In this document: positions 54,601 to 64,000 of the stretch, in pieces
Layout of the letters: each line of letters starts with the position of its first letter
Position numbering within the stretch: the stretch's first letter is position 1
Source: Porphyra umbilicalis
Lineage: Eukaryota > Rhodophyta > Bangiophyceae > Bangiales > Bangiaceae
Length of the DNA stretch: 64,000 nt
Reading direction: 5' to 3'
Assembly (NCBI GenBank): GCA_002049455.2
Contig: KV918965.1
Coordinates: forward strand, 1 to 64,000
Made by a program: the position numbers and the translations under genes
The notes under the pieces: model-generated
What the model was told of the DNA's origin: nothing
Seen by the model: only the letters and a program-made list of their open reading frames with translations
Database searches by the model: none

Positions 54601-55204
54601 TCATGCAGTCTGCTTAGTACTACTGAGTGTGTCACAGGAATCGAAGTACGCCTGACAGGATGACTGTGCTGCCGGCAAACGAGGTCTTCGTTGTCGTCAG
54701 CTTGCACAGCCGTCGTAGCAGAGCGTCGTTGTGTCGACGGTCTGCGCATCCGTTTTCATCAGTCGCCCTGGAAAATCGCCCTATCGCTGCAGGAGAACCG
54801 TCCTGGTCTGGCTTTCGGGTCGCGAGGTGTGCAATGCGGCCAGCACGCGGCGCTGAGAGTGAGCCAATGAGGCACCGCCTCCGCTGTCAATGGCCGCACG
54901 GGCACGTGGAGCGGCCCAGGGCGGCGCTATGAGGGTACTGTGCAAACTACGGCAGGGGTTGCCGCTGACGGGAACGAGCCCACGACCACAAGCTTGATCA
55001 AACTCGCTCAGTGACATGCTTTTTTTTATCTGCCAACGAGCGGGGTACTGTAGGTGAGGGGAACGAGTCGCTCGCGACCCCGGCCACACCACCTCTTCAC
55101 CAAGTGGTTTGGGTTCCATAGTTTGACCATGGCGCGGCGAGGTACGGGAGGAACTGTTGCCTGTGAGTGAGAGCGGACAATGTCGGCGACGCGCGGCCGT
55201 GCAC
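51658..55204. other. intergenic, repeats only
   Basis: 52.1-53.6 kb is very GC-rich and includes a three-copy imperfect repeat of 160-190 bp; 54.0-55.2 kb is AT-richer. A long Arg-rich plus-strand frame (52612-53943) follows the repeat and has no motif. No gene supported. Confidence 0.5.
53092..53560. repeat. imperfect tandem repeat, three copies of 160-190 bp
   Basis: The phrases CTCGCTCGGCGGGT, GCGGCGGCCGACACGTC and GATGAC-TGCGG recur in the same order from about 53092, 53250 and 53420, with growing divergence. No gene assigned. Confidence 0.55.
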
Positions 55205-55206
55205 TA

Positions 55207-56748
55207 GTGTCTATTCTACCGCAAAATCGCATCAAATGATGCGAGGTCGAGCATCAAATGATGCGGTGCCGGAATCGCCGTTTTTGGGGCATCTGAGTGG
55301 GAAGTCGAGCAATTTTGCACCTACGAATGCACGTTGTTGCCTTTCTCGTTCGAACGATGAGCATGGGCTACGGCCGTGACGGTCTATCACAAAGAAGACA
55401 CGTATAGCAGTACCCCTGTATCAAAAGATGTTTGAAACAATTATCAGAAGGCCTCTGTAGAATGGGACAAACACCGTCCCCCCCCTCCCGAACCCCCCCA
55501 GAACCTCCGAACTGGGCGATACATACGAGCCCCCGCTGCCGTCTGTGGGCACCAAACCTCGCCAAATTGGACGAGGGGGCAAGAGTGGGGCGGCGCCTGT
55601 CACAGGGGGCGGCCGGGCCGTGCGGTAGCGGCGGCGGAGGCGGCCGCAGGTGTGAAGCCAGAGGGGTGGGAAGGGAGAGGGGCGAGGAGGTCTGTTGGTT
55701 GAGGGGGGGGGTTGGGCGGCGAGGAGAAAGAAGAAAAAAGCAGCCATGGACGTTCCTCTGCTGCAAGCGCACTCGCTCAAACCCACCGCCGCCGCACGCC
55801 ACATGCTCCGCCTGCCTGCCTGCCTGTCGCCTACACCCCTCGCAGCGTGACAAAAGCCCGCGCTGCGACCGCCACGCCACGTCCCGCGCCACCTCGTCTC
55901 GCCACGCCCCGCCCCGCCCCACCCGCTGCTCCTCGGCGGCGGTAAGTCCCTCAAAATTTGCTTCCCTCAACCTCACCCAACGCCCCCCCCCCCGGGGACT
56001 GCCATCAACTCCATGCCGTCGGTTCACACGCAGACACGGAGCAGCCCGGCTGGTGTGTTTCGCAGCACCAATGCGCTGAGCGTCTCGCGGGTGACCACCT
56101 GGTAGTACCTGTCGGTCCTGAGGAAACAAGAGGGAATCTCTGCGTTGGGGGAGGGGGGGGGGGGGTCGGGGGAGAAAAGGGAGAGAGGGGGGGCAGGTAC
56201 GCAGGGGACGTGAGGCGCGGCGGTGGCGCAGTGGGGTGGCGGTGCGGGGTGACTAGGTCACCAAGTACATTGATGAAGGGGCAGAGACGTACAAGAGGCG
56301 CGAAAAAAAACTGGGGGGGGCACGGACGTGGGGAAAGCGGCGCGCGGGAAACAGGGAGGCGGGGAGTGAGGTGACAAAAAGCGGTGGGGGGGGCGGGGGG
56401 GGCGGCGCAACTGCGCCCCCACAAGCCCAGAGAGCTGGGAGCATGCCACCACCCTCCAGGAAGGCCGCTGGGGGCCTGCGCGTGACGTGGTCGACCATAG
56501 CGCCGGTTCTGTGAGCGCCCGTTGCAAGGTGAGAATGCGCTACGAATGTGCAGATACTCGCGCCAAGACGCTACTTGTTCACGAGTTAGCATGCCCCCGA
56601 GTTCCCCCAAGACCAAATAGACGCTGCTGAGTCCGTTTCTGTTGTCAGAATGAGCACCAGAGGCCAAGAACAACAAGAGAAACGGTGTAAAAAACCCGCA
56701 TCATTTGATGCGAATCGCATCAAATGATGCGGTCAGCAGAATAGACAC
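55207..56748. mobile_element. 1.54-kb non-autonomous TA-flanked element with palindromic subterminal repeats
   Basis: The ends are GTGTCTATTCT (55207-55217) and its complement AGAATAGACAC (56738-56748), each next to TA (55205-55206 and 56749-56750). Just inside each end are two copies of the near-palindrome CGCATCAAATGATGCG (55228-55243 and 55251-55265 on the left; 56697-56712, inverted, and 56716-56731 on the right). These are probably transposase binding sites. The GC-rich interior has no recognisable transposase, so the element depends on another copy. Confidence 0.85.
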
Positions 56749-56750
56749 TA

Positions 56751-57415
56751 TGCGTCTCGATTACGTACCACACTACTGGGGTGCGCAAAGGGTGTGCTGG
56801 GGCGTACTGCGGCCTATAATTTGTACCCAGAAAGCGAAATCAATGCTGGGGTTGCGCGGGCTCCGCTGGCCTCTCACCAGCCCGTGGAAACGCAGGCTAC
56901 AAGTGGCGCCCTCAGTCCTGGTGTTGTCCCCGCCGACGGCGGTGGGATTCGGCGGGATTCCCCATCATGTAGCCTCTCCGGATCGCTAATGTAGCCTCAC
57001 CGGGTCGAGAGGGAACTTCGTGCGTGAGACGATTCAATGCCTCGATGCAAGGCCTGGACGAGACTGGTCACGGAACAACTCCAGCGGTTCATCGCTGGAT
57101 TTCTGGAACGCTGCGCTGCGCTCTACGTGGCCCTCACTGAACCCTCAGTGATACCCTAGGTCAGATCTCACCGTGACGACGACACCGGCTTGCCAGCCCG
57201 GTGCCAGGCGGACGCCTCCTCCGTCAAGTCGATGCGCCCCCCCCGCCCCCGCCTCCCCCCCGCCCTGCCTCAGTGCCCTTGCCCACTTTTTTTGCCCCCG
57301 CCCCGCCCCCGTCCCCCCCGCCCCGCCCCAGCTCATGGGGAAAGCTGCTCAGCGTCCTTGCGCCTTTGCCGCGGTCCTGTGAATGCCCAAAAGCAACCGT
57401 CTTCACAGAAGCACT
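56751..57415. other. flank between two mobile elements
   Basis: About 660 bases with short C runs (57240-57330) and a duplicated phrase GTAGCCTC-CCGG near 56969-57003. No gene or clear element end seen; it may contain one end of the Plavaka-like element. Confidence 0.4.
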
Positions 57416-60400
57416 TTACACGCCCTCCTCCTCGTCCTCACTCTCCCCCTCGTCCTCCTGTGCCCACATACACTCTCTACTAACAAACGCATTCACAAAG
57501 AAGCGCGTCGCCCTCAGATCCTCCTCCGTGCTCGGCACGTCAGTGGGCATCACCAACACACCGTGGCGCTCGCTGAGGTTCTCCCAGTCATACTCCACGG
57601 CTAACTATCCCACGACATCCTCTGCCTTGATCACGTCGAGGCACACCGCGCCACCCTCTGCGGCGTCCCACTGCAGCCGCTCGCACCCGTACTTGGTCAG
57701 TACACGCTCGGGCAGAAAGATGGCCTTGCCGGCTCGTTTCACGACCAGCCGCTGCCAGCCGCGTGCCCTGGTGTTCAGCACCACGACTGCCTGACCGACC
57801 CGCAGTACACCGTCTTGTCCCCGGTACCTCAGCCAGTCATACCACGGCGTCCCGTGAAAGGAAGGGGCGCACCGGACCGTGTACTGCACGCACCCGCGCC
57901 TGGGGGAGGAGGGGTCGCCGTAGTACAGGTTGTTACTGCTGCTGAAGGGCGTCGTCTCGTCACATTGCAGAGCCTCTTCCAGCACGTACAGGCCATGGCT
58001 CTGGTCGAGTTCTGCGCTGCGACGCAGAGCGGCCGCCAATCCGGTGATCCCGCGGCTCGCGGCCAGGTTTGCCAACGACCGCTTCTTGGAGTACCTCCGC
58101 CTCCTCTGCAGCCGCCTTCTTCGGCGGTTTGGTCGTGGTGCCGTCGAGTCGTACTGGTCCTCGTCGGTCCCCCCGCCCTCCCCCGCCCCCTCCCCGTCGT
58201 CCTCCCTCTCAGTCTCGTCGTCTGCCAGTAGACGGGCAACAGCCTCGTTAATGATGAGCTGCTCCACAAACTGGCCCCTTTTGCGGTTGGTCAGCCTGTA
58301 GGCGGCCTTGACGTGCTTGTGCAGCGCCTCATTTTACGCGCGGTTGCCGTCGTGGAGGTTTCCTCGCAGGCGAAACTCGTCCAGCAGATGCACGGAGAAG
58401 CGGTGCAGCTTGGTTGTATGGCAGGGTCCAGGTAAGGGCTGGAACACGTCGACGACCCATGCGTGCGCCTTCTCGGCCAAGACGACTTCTTCGGAGTAAA
58501 TAATCCCCCCCCCTGTGCACTGCGCAGAAAAAAGAGAGTTGGTAACAGCCACCAGCTCACAGACAGCCCCCGTCCACGCCCAGTGCTCCTCCTCGATACC
58601 TGGAGCCCCTGCCATGCCGACAAAACCAAACGGAAAAAAAGGCAGGGCACGTCGGTGTTCGCTGGCCGTCAGGGTGGCTTGGCGCGTTGCTTCATTAACA
58701 AAATAGCTGTGGTACCAAACTGGCAGTACAAAAAAAGTGACAGTACAGAGAGAGAGAAGGTACGCACTGGCGAGCAAGCAGCTGTATCAGTCACATTGGG
58801 AGCGCCACGCATGCATCCTTCCCGAAGACACTCGCCCCTCACGTCCAGGATACCACTCCGAGGCCGTCACGTATCCAGGGTGGGTGTGTGGCACACGTAA
58901 GCGGCGCGACGCGTGCTTGAACCGCAGGTTCATGCCGCGCTCCGTGTTGGTGACCGTGTCTGACCGCGCCTGGTTGCCGTGGTTGGCGGCGCTGCGGAGG
59001 TAGACGGGCACCTGGTTGGCAACTTTCCTATTGATGCCAGTATCCATGACCTGTGGCTCACAGTATACGCAGCGACACGATGCCAGCCGGACATCAAGCC
59101 ACGCACCCACCAGTGCCATACGATGTGGTAAGTTACTGAACGGTCGCAACGAGCAAAAATCCCACGGTGCTCTCTTTCTGGTGTAGCAAGCAAGCCAGCA
59201 AGCCAAAAAGAAATACGTACGTGGAGGCGGTCAAAGCCTGGCAAGCGATAGAGCATCCGGGGACCACTGCCGAGTCCAGCCCAGGCGGCCATCGCCGGAA
59301 CCACGCTGTTCAAGCTGTGCTCCAGTTCCACCTCGGTCCGTCTCGCAGCCGCACCCCAAAAGTCACCCATGGTGGCATTGTCCAGTTGTGCCCCTACGGT
59401 CTCGTCCACATCCCTGTTGGGGGCCTTGACACCTTCCGCGGAGCACGAGTCGGCCCGTCAAGCCATACACGGAGTACATGGGAAGAGGCAGCCTGTAGCC
59501 TTGAGACACATGACCGCCCTCTCCTCTGGTTGATCGCACCCGTACAGAAGAGGACGCGGTGACACGCGCATCTGTCCCCCGCCAGGAAGATCCAGCCACA
59601 CACCCCGGCGACTGGCCAGCATAGACCGTCGGAACACGACGTGCAGGATGCGCTGCAGGAGCTCAGAGCGGACCTCGCTGCCCTTCCGCGTCTCCAGGAG
59701 CTTGGCCTTCACCTGGGGCATGAACGCAAGCGTGACCCACCGCACCTGCTCAGTGTTGATATTGACAACCCGCATGCGCAGCGGGTACGCCGATACGGCG
59801 CCGCTGCTGCTGAGTACAGTGGCGTCCGAGTAGAGATGAATCCCCAGTACGCGCGTGCCCCGCTGCATTGTGCCCTCAACGTGGGCGCGCTGCTCCCGGT
59901 ACATCTCACCGTCCCAGGCCCCCCGGAGTAGAATATATTGGGGGGTTCCGTCCGTACTTGCGGTGTCCATCCCGGCCGACGGCGATGGCGGGTTCACCGC
60001 GGGGTTCTCCTCATCCTCTCCCCAGCACAGGTCCCCCAGCTCCACCCCCATAACCTCCTCCTGCACAACATCCATCGCGTCGCGAAAAAACACTTGGTAC
60101 TGGCGACCGTCAATGTTCATGACGACCTTCTTCCAATCGAGGGGGGCGATGAGGGCACGCTTAAAGCGCCGCACTGCGGCCACGAACCGGTTGGCGCTCT
60201 TGAACGTGTCAGTGAACGGCTTCTTACTTGCGCCAGTACCCGCCTCGAGCGTCTTGGTGTACCCGTAGAGCCGCCGCAGCTCTTTTTGGGACATGCCGCC
60301 GCCTGCACGAGAGGTGCAGGCAAACGTGAAGACAGGCCACAGGTCGTCCTACAACCACGGAGAACTCCTGTCCCCCCTGCCCTTGCCCTCATACGGCGGG

Positions 60401-61038
60401 AACGCCGTGGTGGCTCTCCTGGCGTCCCCAAAACGCTCATAAAAGTCAAACACATCCTCGCACAATTCTCTGTCTGGGTCACCACCCGTAGGACTCCGTC
60501 CTGGACCGGGTTCCCCCGCAGCCGCCCCACCGCCAGTCGCCCCCCCGCCACGCCTTGGCGCACTATCGGACCCCGACTCCTCGTCGTCCCCTACAGATCC
60601 ATCCGGCTGGCTCGGTCCTCCGCGGCCCCGCCGAGAGCGTCGGTGCCTCCGTTGTTGATGGTTCTGCGCAGCAGCACGGCGGGACCTCCTGGCGCTCTCC
60701 GACGGCGCCCCTCGCCGGGCGCGGCCCCTACGAGGCTGCGATGGCGGGGGGGCTGTCATCGTCCGGGCAAGCTCCAAAAAAACCTGTGACTCGAGCCCTA
60801 GCACATGTCGAACACCAGCATCTCTAGGGACAGGGTTACTTCCAGCGACCTCCCCAGTACCAGGCACCTCCCCAGTACTGTTAATGGAGTCATCGGACTC
60901 AATGCAAACGGTGCAGACGTGCCCGGCGGCGGGCTGCTCTGTAGGCTCCTGGGCTCCATGCATGCGACTCGCGTGCGAGCGCTCGCCCAAAACCGAAGCG
61001 AGTGTACGACCGCACCCGCGACGGCACGGAGTACCCAT
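57416..61038 (-). pseudogene. Plavaka-like (CACTA superfamily) transposase, broken by nonsense codons
   Basis: From ATG 61038 the frame opens with a zinc-binding motif (TPCRRGCGRTLASVLGE, C-x3-C then two His). Next come DVFDFYERFG, SQKELRRLYGYTK and NIDGRQYQVFFRDAMDVV. Then GIHLYSDATVLSSSGAVSA supplies the catalytic-type Asp block, followed by LPGFDRLHV. At 59220 a GTACGT donor suggests an intron; later exons end with HKHVKAAYRLTNRKRGQFVE and LRATRFFVNAFVSREC. The order and phrases fit Plavaka-type transposases known from fungi and other eukaryotes. The frame is kept, but four in-frame stops interrupt it: TAG 60349-60351, TGA 59458-59460, TAA 58334-58336 and TAG 57605-57607. No homopolymer frameshift is needed. 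It is a decaying copy; the terminal repeats were not identified. Confidence 0.7.
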
Positions 61039-61854
61039 CGCTACGCTACCACGCAAGCGAACGCCGGCCACAAGGGAGGAGCACCGTGAGCAGGGGAACG
61101 GAGGAGTGCAGGCTCCCGGCTGGAGGATCAATGCGGTCGGTGGACGGGGGGCACGGTCACGGGGATCAGTCCATACCGACAGACGCGGAAGCGGGCACGA
61201 ACGAATTCAATGTACAATATTTGAAGTAACACCCCGAATTGAGGTAGCCCCCCCAGTCTTGTACGGAAACTCGTATCAGTCTGTGACCGGAGATACCACA
61301 TCTGAAGATTTGTGGTCCTGAGCCGTCCGTTGCGGGCCTGGCTGGACTTTAAATTTTTCGCACCGTGAGGGCTGGTGGCCGGTCAGTAGTCTTTCTCCGT
61401 ACTTGCTTTGCATTGGGAATGGCTCCCAGCGATCCTACACTGCCCGAGTGCTGACCAGCGCCTGACAATCAGCTTCCAGTGGCGAGTACTGAATGGTGCT
61501 GCGACTGTGTTGGGCGTGTGGCGTCTCGCGGACGGGCCAAGTGGCCAAGTGGGTGTGGCGACGTTGGCGTGGCTAAGACGGCGGGCCATGGTCGCCCTTC
61601 ACACGAAGGCCTTCCCACCACCCAGCCCCCCGCCCCGCCCCCCATCCCCCCCCCTCTGCGCCCCTTCAACAACCGCTCAGGTGAGGGCCTGGCGAGGTCC
61701 TGCCGACGGTACCGCGATTTTCTGAGGCCCACCCCCACGACCCCATCGGCGCGCGACGGTCGACATCGTCCGTCGGTACCGCCTTGGTGGTGTGGCTGGC
61801 CTCTCCCTCTCTGCCCTCTCCACTTCCTCCCTCTGTCCCTGGCCATGCGTTACC
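61039..61854. other. intergenic, leader of the last gene
   Basis: No gene. From about 61790 the sequence is strongly C/T-rich and leads to ATG 61855. Confidence 0.5.
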
Positions 61855-64000
61855 ATGCAGCGTGGTTCGTCTCTGAGCGGCTTGCTCGTTTCTATCGGCA
61901 ACTTAATCGAAGGGGAGGCCTTTGCTGCTGCTGCCGCCACCGCCACTGCCTCGCCTTCGGAGGGGCGTGCGGTGGAGACGCCCCACCCGCTGCACAACGG
62001 CTCACAGGACGCTGCCGCAACCATCATCTCGGTTGCGGCTGAAGCGCTGGGCTTGGTGTCTCGCCCCCCTTTCCCCCCTCCCCCCCCCTCCCCCGTCCGC
62101 TGCCCTGGATGCCCCCCTGGCTGCCCCATCGCCGCTTCCCGCCCTGCCGCTCACCGCTGCCACAACCGGGGGCGGTGACACCGCCACCGCCACCAAGAAC
62201 AAAGTGCCGCCAAAGACGCCGTCAACGACGCCGCCGCCCGCCATCACCGTCGGCGGGGGCGGTGACACCACCACCGCCATCAAGACCAACGTGCCGCCCA
62301 AGACGCCGTCAACGACGCCGTCGCCCGCCACCACCGTCGGCGGGGGCGGTGACACCGCCACCGCCGTCGGCGGCGACGCCGCCGTCGAGACGAACGCGCA
62401 TGCCAAGACGCCAGCCTCGAGCGTGTCGGCCTCGGACCAGGCCATGCCGATGCCAAAGAAGGCCAGAACCGGCAAAAAGGGCAGTGCATCTGTCGGGGAG
62501 CCTAGCAAGTACGTTTCGTGCTCGTGGCGTTCTTTTACTGTGCGTGTGCTGTGGGCAGAGTGTGATGTAAGGAGAGAGTGCAGTTCGTGTCCCACGAGTA
62601 TGCTTTCTGACGTGTCTGGCGCCTGTTTCTTTGTGCTGCGTCATCGTGCTTGTATTGCCCTTTTCTGTCTTGGACGTCCCATACTGCCTTTGGTCGCTTT
62701 TTACTGGCTTACTGCTTCTTACTGCCTTTGGTTGTTTCTTACTGCCCTTCGCGTCCAACTCGACAGAAAATCCAAGCTCTCCTCCTTCTGGAAGAACCGA
62801 AAGTGGCCGGAGCCTGCTGGGCAGCGTCGGACAATGACGCAGGGGACGACGCCAACGCGACCAAGAGCAAGTCTCGGAAGCGGCTGCGTGAGCGGGTGGT
62901 CGATGCGGCAGCGGCCGAGGCCGTGGAGGTCTTGGTGTGGAAGGTGGACGGCGTCGCCGTCGCGGCTGAGCCCCCGCCTTGGGAGCTCTGTCGAGACCCC
63001 CTCCTTGTGGCACACATCACTGCGCACAACTCTTTCGTGACGGCGCATGCCTCGCAAAAGGTTGCCGTGGCCATGGGGGCGCTCAACCGATCCCTGGCGG
63101 GTTCGAATTCTCCCCCGAAAAAGCGCCGGCGCCTGGCCAAGTCGCCTCTTTTGGCAGCCACCCCTGTGACCCCCGCACCCGGAGCTCGTCGGGCGGTCGG
63201 TGCAGGCGATCATACTGGGGCTCCTCGGGCGGACGCTACTGGCGCTTCTGGCGTTGGTACTGGGGACGAGGATGGGTCTGGCCTCAACGGCGAGCCGCCT
63301 CCTATACTGGCCCAACTCTCAACTCCGGGAGACGGGGCACCACCGGGGGACGGGGACGGGGACGGGGAAGATGGGGATGCGGGGGGGGTGGTGGTCGTGA
63401 GCCGGAGGTGGAGCTGGCGGAGGCGGCGGCGGTAGCGCGGGCCGCGCTCAAGAAGCCCCGCATCCAGGCGCTCCGGGTGGCTCTCACCCGCCGCATGCAC
63501 CGCGGCATCATGTTTCCGGCTACCAATGACGACGTCTTCCATTCGAAGGCCTCCCTCGGCGCCTTCCTGACTACTGTGGTCAAGGAGGTCGCTGGGGTGA
63601 ACGCGGCGGACGCGGACCGGCTGCTAGGGAAGGTGAACTGGGACGTGCCGCGCGTTACTGGGGACAAGTCCCCTACCAAGAAGCTTCTCCGGTCTTGGCT
63701 CGGCAAGACGAGAAACAACATTCACTTCAACCTTAAGACGGCCATCTTCCGAGCGTGGGCCGTCGATAGTGGCTACTCTGAGTTGGGGACACCGCCCCCG
63801 CCGAACAGCATCAAGAACTATCTTACCGTGCGCGGATACCTGCGCGGGGAAGCGGGGCGGCGCGTGGTCGTGGCGGCCGTCCTGGCCGCGATGGGACACT
63901 GCAACGTGGACCCGGACGAGAAGACATTCCCCGACGGCAAGACGGGCGACACCCTTATCTCTACCTGGCTGTCGACCTCGGCGTTTGTTCTCAGCAAAGT
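61855..64000 (+). CDS. unknown nuclear-type protein, partial at the right edge
   Basis: The ATG at 61855 follows a long C/T leader. The N-terminus (MQRGSSLSGLLVSIGNLIEG) leads into an Ala/Thr/Pro-rich region with three near-copies of VPPKTPSTTP and GGGGDTAT and a basic patch (MPKKARTGKKG). A probable intron follows (GTACGT at 62509 to CAG at 62766). The next part has a nuclear-signal-like PPKKRRRLAK and a Gly/Asp run. The best-preserved stretch (about 63403-64000) reads GIMFPATNDDVF, KKLLRSWLGKTRNN and PNSIKNYLTVRGYL and is still open at the window edge. The frame changes near C runs at 62064-62094 and at a run of 8 G (63381-63388). I do not recognise the family; the layout suggests a nucleic-acid-binding protein. 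Exon limits are uncertain. Confidence 0.5.
62509..62766 (+). other. probable intron in the last gene
   Basis: A consensus GTACGT donor at 62509 and a CAG acceptor ending 62766 after a pyrimidine-rich, T-rich stretch (TTACTGCTTCTTACTGCC). The interval is T-rich and non-coding in character, unlike both flanks. The flanking frames do not join cleanly in phase, so the exact borders are uncertain. Confidence 0.45.

Noticed and set aside
57416..61038. Reassigned stop codons as an explanation for in-frame TAG, TGA and TAA
   Set aside because: TAG ends BiP, the hydrolase, the GATA protein and the zinc-knuckle gene normally, so TAG is a genuine stop here.

Overview
The window looks like nuclear DNA of a GC-rich, intron-poor eukaryote. 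It carries an ER-type Hsp70 (BiP) with a signal peptide, a GATA zinc finger, an extended PHD finger, an F-box protein, an ESCRT-III cofactor of the VTA1/LIP5 type and a Plavaka-type transposon. There is no sign of bacterial operons. The strong G/C homopolymers, the mostly single-exon genes and a small membrane protein resembling a plant and algal plastid family suggest a red alga of the Porphyra/Pyropia kind. That assignment is an inference, not a demonstration.

Layout. 0-6 kb: a zinc-knuckle protein and an IS630/Tc1-type transposase. 11-20 kb: a cluster of unfamiliar genes. Three of them (11254-12633 minus, 15352-17379 plus, 17796-18530 plus) share an 88-residue C-terminal domain that aligns without gaps, behind unrelated low-complexity N-termini; one carries 26 tandem 13-residue acidic repeats. 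An Ala-rich coiled-coil candidate and an extended PHD finger protein sit beside them. 26-35 kb: a UvrD/Rep-like helicase, a VTA1/LIP5 homologue and an alpha/beta hydrolase, all on the plus strand. 39-50 kb: a GATA factor with a very long zinc-finger loop, BiP with an upstream heat-shock element and an unusual KEEL tail, a small membrane protein and an F-box protein. 46-57 kb: several TA-flanked inverted-repeat elements, two of them abutting. 57-61 kb: a decayed Plavaka-like transposase. 61.9-64 kb: an unknown gene running off the end.

Two patterns recur. Most convincing genes start just after a long pyrimidine-rich leader. Several genes with intact protein motifs change reading frame at runs of 8-17 G or C, whereas the Plavaka copy is broken only by nonsense codons. 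The first pattern of damage looks like homopolymer indels (sequence error or tract instability); the second looks like decay by substitution.

The best candidate for something undescribed is the three-gene family with the shared C-terminal domain. No metabolic pathway links the genes of the window. Long stretches between genes (1.6-4.5, 6.1-11.3, 20.1-26.4, 34.8-39.0 and 51.7-57.4 kb) hold repeats and no gene I can support.
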